Origin: Gamarada debralockiae
Taxonomy: Eukaryota; Ascomycota; Leotiomycetes; Helotiales; Hyphodiscaceae
Length of the DNA stretch: 25,229 bases
Direction: 5' to 3'
NCBI GenBank assembly: GCA_002803225.1
Contig: NXFV01000980.1
Span: forward strand, 1 to 25,229
Of this stretch, positions 20,270-25,229 are shown piece by piece. Below the pieces are notes generated by a model, which did not search any database, was not told the DNA's origin, and saw nothing but the letters and a program-made list of their open reading frames with translations. The stretch's first letter is position 1, and each line of letters starts with the position of its first letter. A program made the position numbers and the translations under genes.

Positions 20270-22887
20270 TCATCGAATCGAAAATAATCTTTCATTTTGC
20301 GCGATATCCTTATTCTTGAGGTGGCGAATGTAATCTCCACTCATCGCACTGTCAAGATAGGCTGGTCCAACAAAGGAATAGTAAGAGCCAGTCTCCCGTA
20401 GAATGGCGCACAAATTACATCCATAGAGAATGCAGACGACATCATCTCTCTGTATGTCTGGTGGGCCTAGGCCAACGTTACCGTCGGACGTCGCGAATAA
20501 GCACCGACCAAACAGCCTTTCGAAAATAAAACTGAAGTATCGGTTAACTTCTAAAATCTCATCATCATCGGGCATCAAGCCTTTTTCACAAGCAATTCTC
20601 GCGTCCCAAAGTTGGCGACAAGTCAAGTGACACTTGGATCTGGGTGAGCCCTTTGCTTGATGCTGTCTGTCCCCTGCAACCATGTTCATGAAGCTCCCCT
20701 CCCAGAACTGCTCACCCTGATCAGGGTATCGCGCCTTTAATACGGCAAACGCTAGCTTTTCTAGTTCCTCCAACCTCGACGGTTGCGAACAAACTTCGGG
20801 AAGGATTTGGGCAGGAGCTTTTGGACCTGCTATCTGGTAGGTTCCTATGGCTTTCTCCACAAGGCTGATGCGGATACCCTTGGCGTAGAGAACACCATCA
20901 ACAATGTTTGCGATAGCTGGAAGGTCCGCGGAACAAGAATAGGTGGACGGAGATATACCAGCATTCTGGTGACCCAGGTCGCACAGCCAGGATGGGTACC
21001 TGTCAGAGAACTGGTGAAAATAACACAGAATATCAAGGCTATGCTCCTCCTCGATGTGATATGCCATAACAATACTGTATAAATCATGAAAATTCAAGTT
21101 ATAGTCCACTTTAATCGTGTCTTGGTAAGACTGAGGAGAGATACCGCGAATTCCGTATATCTTATCATGAGGATTAGAGGATTTAAGGGGAGCTGAGTCC
21201 CATAAAATCTCCAAAAATCGCATATACGAGCTGGATGTACTAAGGGTGATCAAACGTCTTGGGCCTAAGACGGCATCACTCTCCGCAAAGAGAACGTTGT
21301 CCAGAAAATCCTTCAAAAATTCCCGAAACATATCAAAGGATACGGATTTGGTACCACATCGAAAGATGCACCTGTGCCCTCTCCTATAAGCTGACGCCAG
21401 TTCCTGAACAACCCAAACGCGACTCCAGTAGGATCGAGACCAGAGGTGATTGAGGGCATTCTCAATGTTGGGGGCTAGGTCACCATGGTGTTTCGCCATC
21501 GCCTCCTTATGTCTAGCATGGTCTGCAATGTATTTCATCGCTAGATCGCTATTTTCTGATGCTTCTCCAAGCCAGGCAACCACTTCATTCGCAGCGCTGT
21601 AAATTTTAGGCATTTGTCCGACTTGATAATTTCTCTCCTTCAGATTACTCTGATCGATACAGATTGCATCTGCCCATAAGGTGATGAAAGCAAGTGGTCT
21701 CCGTAAATGAATCAAGGCCGTATAAAGATTATCCGCAATGCTGACCGCATGTCCATTTACGGTAATTGGACGCCGAATGGTATCATCTCCCCAGACATAG
21801 GAAAGTGCCGTAAATTTTGGGGACTCGGCCAGCGAAACAACAAACAAACTGCACTTAAGGGGGTCATTTGCGCGACCTGGCTCAAGGTAGATCAGTCGAA
21901 TGACGGGTTGTGAGGGGTTCAGAATGCCAGAGGGAAGCGGGAGCAGAAGCTCCATATAGAGCGTACAGTGGCTGGGACACGAAGAGCAATGGGAATGATA
22001 ACTGCAAGAGGTAGTGGCATGAGGTGGCTTATTGATAGAGCCAGATAGGTCTTGGTCCAAAGTAAAGATAGAGTCTGATGCCAACGAGTTCGACTCGAAA
22101 TTCGAAGTTGGCGGAGTGGGGATATCCAACTTATACACGAAGAGGGGCTTCTCTTGAGATTTCAGACGCCTACAATCCTGCCGCCTTAGTCTCCTCTTCT
22201 CTCGATATTTGACTTTTCGTTCTGGTTCTCTGCTGTTCAACTTAGTCGATGCGGCAGTGCCTTCTATCACGTCATCTAGATGTCAGCAAGAGACCGGCTA
22301 AGTGGAAACGGAAACATCAGGCTTACCGGTGCTCTTAATAGATTTCTCAGATGCGATTCCGAGAATATCTGGATCTCTATGATGATCCTCGAGTACTTGA
22401 GCCAATTCGTGGAATTTTGAATGAGATTTGAGCTGGCAGCTGGACAGATAAGCTTCTGGATACATCGGAGACAAAACTCTCGAATGTAGCTGCTGACAGG
22501 CTGGGGTAGCAGCGGCGGAATAACAACTTAAGACACGTGCAGTTATTGCTAATCATTGTGCCCCATCAGTAAAGGAACATGATTCTCTCAATGGTTAACA
22601 TGCTTACCACACGGGAGGGAAGTGGCCTGCGTCGAGTCGCTGATTTTGGGCAAGAGCATGTTTGTGCCATGGTCAATCACAGTATCGTAATCTCCGGCTC
22701 CCGGCACTGGACTACCGATCTCGGTTCTAGTGATATATTCTGAGTCGAGACGATACGTTTTGTGTTCAAAAGAGATGTGGTCGAGGACTGGCACTAATCC
22801 TAACCCTGGCCCTTCGGAGGGAGCAACTCTGTTTGAAGATGTAGTATGCCCGACTCGAGGGCCAAAATCGTTCGATCTCATAGCCAT
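20270..22887 (-). CDS. HET-domain (heterokaryon incompatibility) protein
   Basis: The model is complement(join(20270..22275,22327..22548,22608..22887)), 835 aa. The introns of 51 and 58 bp have GTAAGC donors and TAG acceptors, and the exons sum to 2508 nt. The start is the ATG at 22885-22887 (MAMRSNDFGPRVG). The HET domain begins near residue 292 (IRLIYLEPG). It has the hallmark ALSYVWGD (324-331) and WADAICIDQSNLKER (368-382), then the YSAANEVVAWLG and RVWVVQELA segments. HET proteins trigger programmed cell death or growth arrest upon nonself recognition in hyphal fusion. The C-terminal half has DKIYGIRG and SWLCDLGHQ segments common to the family. Unusually, some 290 residues precede the domain, including a basic patch (about 187-211) and a Cys/His cluster CSYHSHCSSCPSHC (258-271). 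An internal Met (about residue 275) could instead start a conventional HET protein. Confidence 0.85.
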
Positions 22888-23090
22888 TATAACCACACTG
22901 TAAAGAACTCGAGCCAAAATAAAATTCACGAATTAGATATAGGATATAGTCAATGACCAGGAATTATTGACAAGGAGAAATTGATTCTCGCCTAACTGTG
23001 TTCCAATTTTCATGGGGTTCCTCAAAGCTCCACAAACACTGACACTGGGGACGATGGGAACTGGTTAGTCTAATTCCAATTCAGCGGGCT
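22888..23090 (-). promoter_or_regulatory. Upstream region of HET gene
   Basis: This is the likely promoter and leader of the minus-strand HET gene. No strong motif stands out. It runs directly into the repeat-rich end of the window. Confidence 0.3.
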
Positions 23091-23259
23091 GCTGGGACTT
23101 TGTGCGCTAAGCCTCCGCGAGAACGAATGATAAAAATTTGGTGGCCTTATTGCGCGCCACATAGCGACGTGGCATTTCATAAGATGTAGTAGAGGTTAGC
23201 CAGTGGCTTAAAATCAAAATAAACTAATTAATTACCAATCAAGTCCTTTACTTAACATA
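23091..23259 (+). repeat. Dispersed direct repeat, copy A
   Basis: This block of about 170 bp recurs as copy B some 286 bp downstream. Shared landmarks are TAAGCCTC, GAATGATAAAAATTT, a GCCAC..GTGGC mini-stem, GGTTAGCCAGTG and ATCAATCAAG-like ends. The copies differ by many transitions and small indels. No ORF is present. Confidence 0.75.
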
Positions 23260-23373
23260 CTAGAACATGGCAGTGACACTGCACACAGCCTGGCCACAGC
23301 AGCAAGGGCGTATTTTATGGAATATGCAGAACCAGTAGTTTTGGGATCTGGCGTGTCAAAACTGCCTAAAGGT

Positions 23374-23544
23374 TGCTGAAAACTCGTGCATTAAGCCTCT
23401 GTGAGAACGGAATGATAAAAATTTTCCAAGCCTTACTGCACGCCACAATAGTGACGTGGCTTTCGGAAGACGTAACAAAAGGTTAGCCAGTGATTTTAGA
23501 ACAGAAAATAAGCTCATTAATTATCAATCAAGCCCCTTAACACA
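23374..23544 (+). repeat. Dispersed direct repeat, copy B
   Basis: The second copy of the block at 23091-23259, in the same orientation. It has T where copy A has C at several sites (CCTCTGTGAG against CCTCCGCGAG), which fits decay by C-to-T change. Confidence 0.75.
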
Positions 23545-23942
23545 TGAATGACACTCACCAGCAGGTAGATAGGATATACAATGCCTTGCTTCGCCATAAA
23601 GTGGTGGCGGTGGCTTGAGGAGGCTTGCCTAGAAATTTTCTAAAGCGTGGGGTAAGGGTGGATACATATTCCGGCCTGCGCCCAGGTCGCAAATGTTGGT
23701 CCTTGAAAACCGAACCGGTCGTACAATTCGTTTTGGTGTTTGTGCAAATAAGTCCTCCCCTTGCCATTGAGCTTCTGCATTCAAAGCATTATTGTCATTG
23801 GCCAAAAACCCTTGACTGAGACTCTGACTATTACCTCAGGGGGAGGACATATTTACGCAAACACTGAATCCACTATGATACGATAGAACGGTTAATGCAG
23901 AATAAGACCTGAGATTGTATGTGTTTTGTCTACTGGCCCATG
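23545..23942. other. Intergenic, no gene seen
   Basis: Short overlapping open frames on both strands (about 23555-23819) show no family resemblance. Nothing else is supported. Confidence 0.4.
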
Positions 23943-24473
23943 TCCATACTCCAAATGTTGGATTTTAATAGCTAACCGTTCTTAGAAGGGAAAACCATCT
24001 GGTCGACACCTTGTGGATTATACGTAGGAGTAGAAGGCCTTTGCTCTCGGAGGCAATGGTAGAGTAGATAAGCCCATGTTCAGATTGTAAATGTTGGTTA
24101 CCTATACTCTAAATATTAGATCTTAGTGGCTAACTGTTTTATAGCAGGAATAACTACCTTGTCAACACCTTGTGGACTATGGAGGGGGGGAGTAGAAGGC
24201 CCTTGCTCTCGGAGGCAATAGTAGAGTAGATAAGCCCATGTTCAGATTGTAAATGTTAGTTGCCCATACTCCAAATATCGGATCTTAGTAGCTAACTGTT
24301 TTATAGCAGGAATAACTACCTTGTCGACACCTTGTGGACTATGGGGGGGGGGGAGTAGAAGGCCCTTGCTCTCGGAGGCAATAGTAGAGTAGATAAGCCC
24401 ATGTTCAGATTGTAAATGTTGGTTACCTATACTCCAAATATCGAATCTTAGTGGCTAACTGTTTTATAGCAGC
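23943..24473 (+). repeat. 162-bp tandem repeat, three units and a partial fourth
   Basis: The landmark TTGCTCTCGGAGGCAAT recurs at 24041, 24203 and 24366, and CATACTCCAAAT-like starts recur at about 23944, 24104, 24267 and 24428. The period is therefore 162-163 bp. The second and third units are nearly identical and the first is more diverged. Each unit contains TAGCTAAC/TGGCTAAC, GTCGACACCTTGTGGA-like and GTAGAGTAGATAAGCCCATG segments. A G-run in each unit varies in length (7 to 11 G). There is no ORF across the units. Confidence 0.9.
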
Positions 24474-25229
24474 CTCGGAGGCGATAGTAGCAGCTACTGC
24501 AGGGGCTCAGCGATGACGCTATCGACCGTGGGTCACATCGATGGGCATGCGAAATTGCCTTTGGTGGCTAGCACTGATCTTCTTTCGTGGAATTGCTTTT
24601 GGTAGCCAGCGTCTTTGTCCAATCTCAAGCGTACACACACTCTTTTCAATTATGTTGCAAGCAGCAGAGCTAGCGGGCTTGGCCTCGTTGGACCCTCGGA
24701 GAAAGTTGGTCAATTGCGCGGTAACTTCGCCACGCAATTGTTCGGCTCTCAAGGAGAGATGATGGCCGTTCGCGGGCACTTGGCTCTTTCAACTACCTAC
24801 TGTACATACACCGTCTAGAGGCTCAATGCCCACCAAAAACAGCCAAAAAAAATAAAATAAAATAAAATAAATATATCTGTGTATATGTGAAAAATGTAAT
24901 TGAATACCGCAATGATGCCTCCTAAAAATGCACAAATTGTTTTGAATTGTCTGTTTTCTTATGAGTAGTTTCCTACCCCAAAACATCGTATAGATACTAT
25001 TCTTCTATAGGATAACTATACTAAGTTAGTAAATCTCTCTTTCTATAATAAACGAAGTTTACTTACAATTTATGGCTTTATCTTAAACTATAAATACCAA
25101 GTATACTCTAATACCTGTTCGCTACTTCTTAAACCTAACGGCGTCTGTGATAATTCTAGGGATTGTCACCTGCTCGTGCAAACTAACCTCCTGATTCCCA
25201 GCCTTCCAGCCTCCCCAGCCCCTCCCCCC
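24474..25229. other. Window end, no gene recognised
   Basis: Overlapping frames of about 75-85 codons on both strands near 24519-24818 resemble no known protein. An (AAAAT)n-like simple repeat lies at 24845-24872. The rest is AT-rich and ends in a C-rich run. Confidence 0.4.
24845..24872 (+). repeat. (AAAAT)n simple repeat
   Basis: An A-run is followed by about four AAAAT units and then ATATAT. Low-complexity sequence. Confidence 0.85.

Noticed and set aside
300..22540. Recurrent CACGTG words across the window as a shared regulatory code
   Set aside because: About ten occurrences in 25 kb is close to chance expectation, and several lie in transposon relics or exons.
24519..24818. Overlapping open frames of 67-86 codons on both strands
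   Set aside because: Both strands are open at once, no recognisable domain is present, and the place is next to satellite DNA; insufficient support for a gene.

Overview
The window looks like nuclear DNA of a filamentous ascomycete (Pezizomycotina). The genes carry short introns (46-138 bp) with GTRNGT-like donors and CTAAC/CTAAT branch sites. Two families typical of these fungi are present, a NACHT-ankyrin STAND protein and a HET-domain protein, alongside decayed transposons whose stops fit C-to-T or G-to-A change (RIP-like). The class within the subphylum cannot be fixed from the sequence.

Layout. 1-2.5 kb holds a dead piggyBac transposase on the minus strand, preceded by a cluster of short AGCC/GGCT inverted motifs. 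2.5-6.35 kb is an intact-looking NLR-like gene: Helo-like N-terminus, NACHT, and 15-16 nearly identical ankyrin repeats. 6.47-7.11 kb is a decayed coiled-coil coding tail. 7.54-11.07 kb is a five-exon GHKL-type ATPase with a long coiled coil and a C-terminus resembling that decayed tail. 11.98-14.68 kb is a secreted GH78-type alpha-L-rhamnosidase. 14.7-20.3 kb is gene-poor: a 317-bp MITE with TA duplications and a hairpin in each arm, a TCAA microsatellite, an AT-rich block and a weak, broken coding-like stretch. 20.27-22.89 kb (minus strand) is a three-exon HET gene with a long N-terminal extension. 22.9-25.2 kb is repeat-rich: a duplicated block of about 170 bp and a 162-bp tandem array.

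How the genes relate. The NLR and the HET protein belong to the nonself-recognition and programmed-cell-death repertoire of fungi. The GHKL protein sits next to the NLR, and a relic of a similar tail lies between them, which suggests local duplication and rearrangement. The rhamnosidase appears unrelated, being a plant-polymer degradation gene. All four exon models give an open frame whose summed length is divisible by three. No RNA genes, CRISPR arrays or bacterial-type operons were seen.
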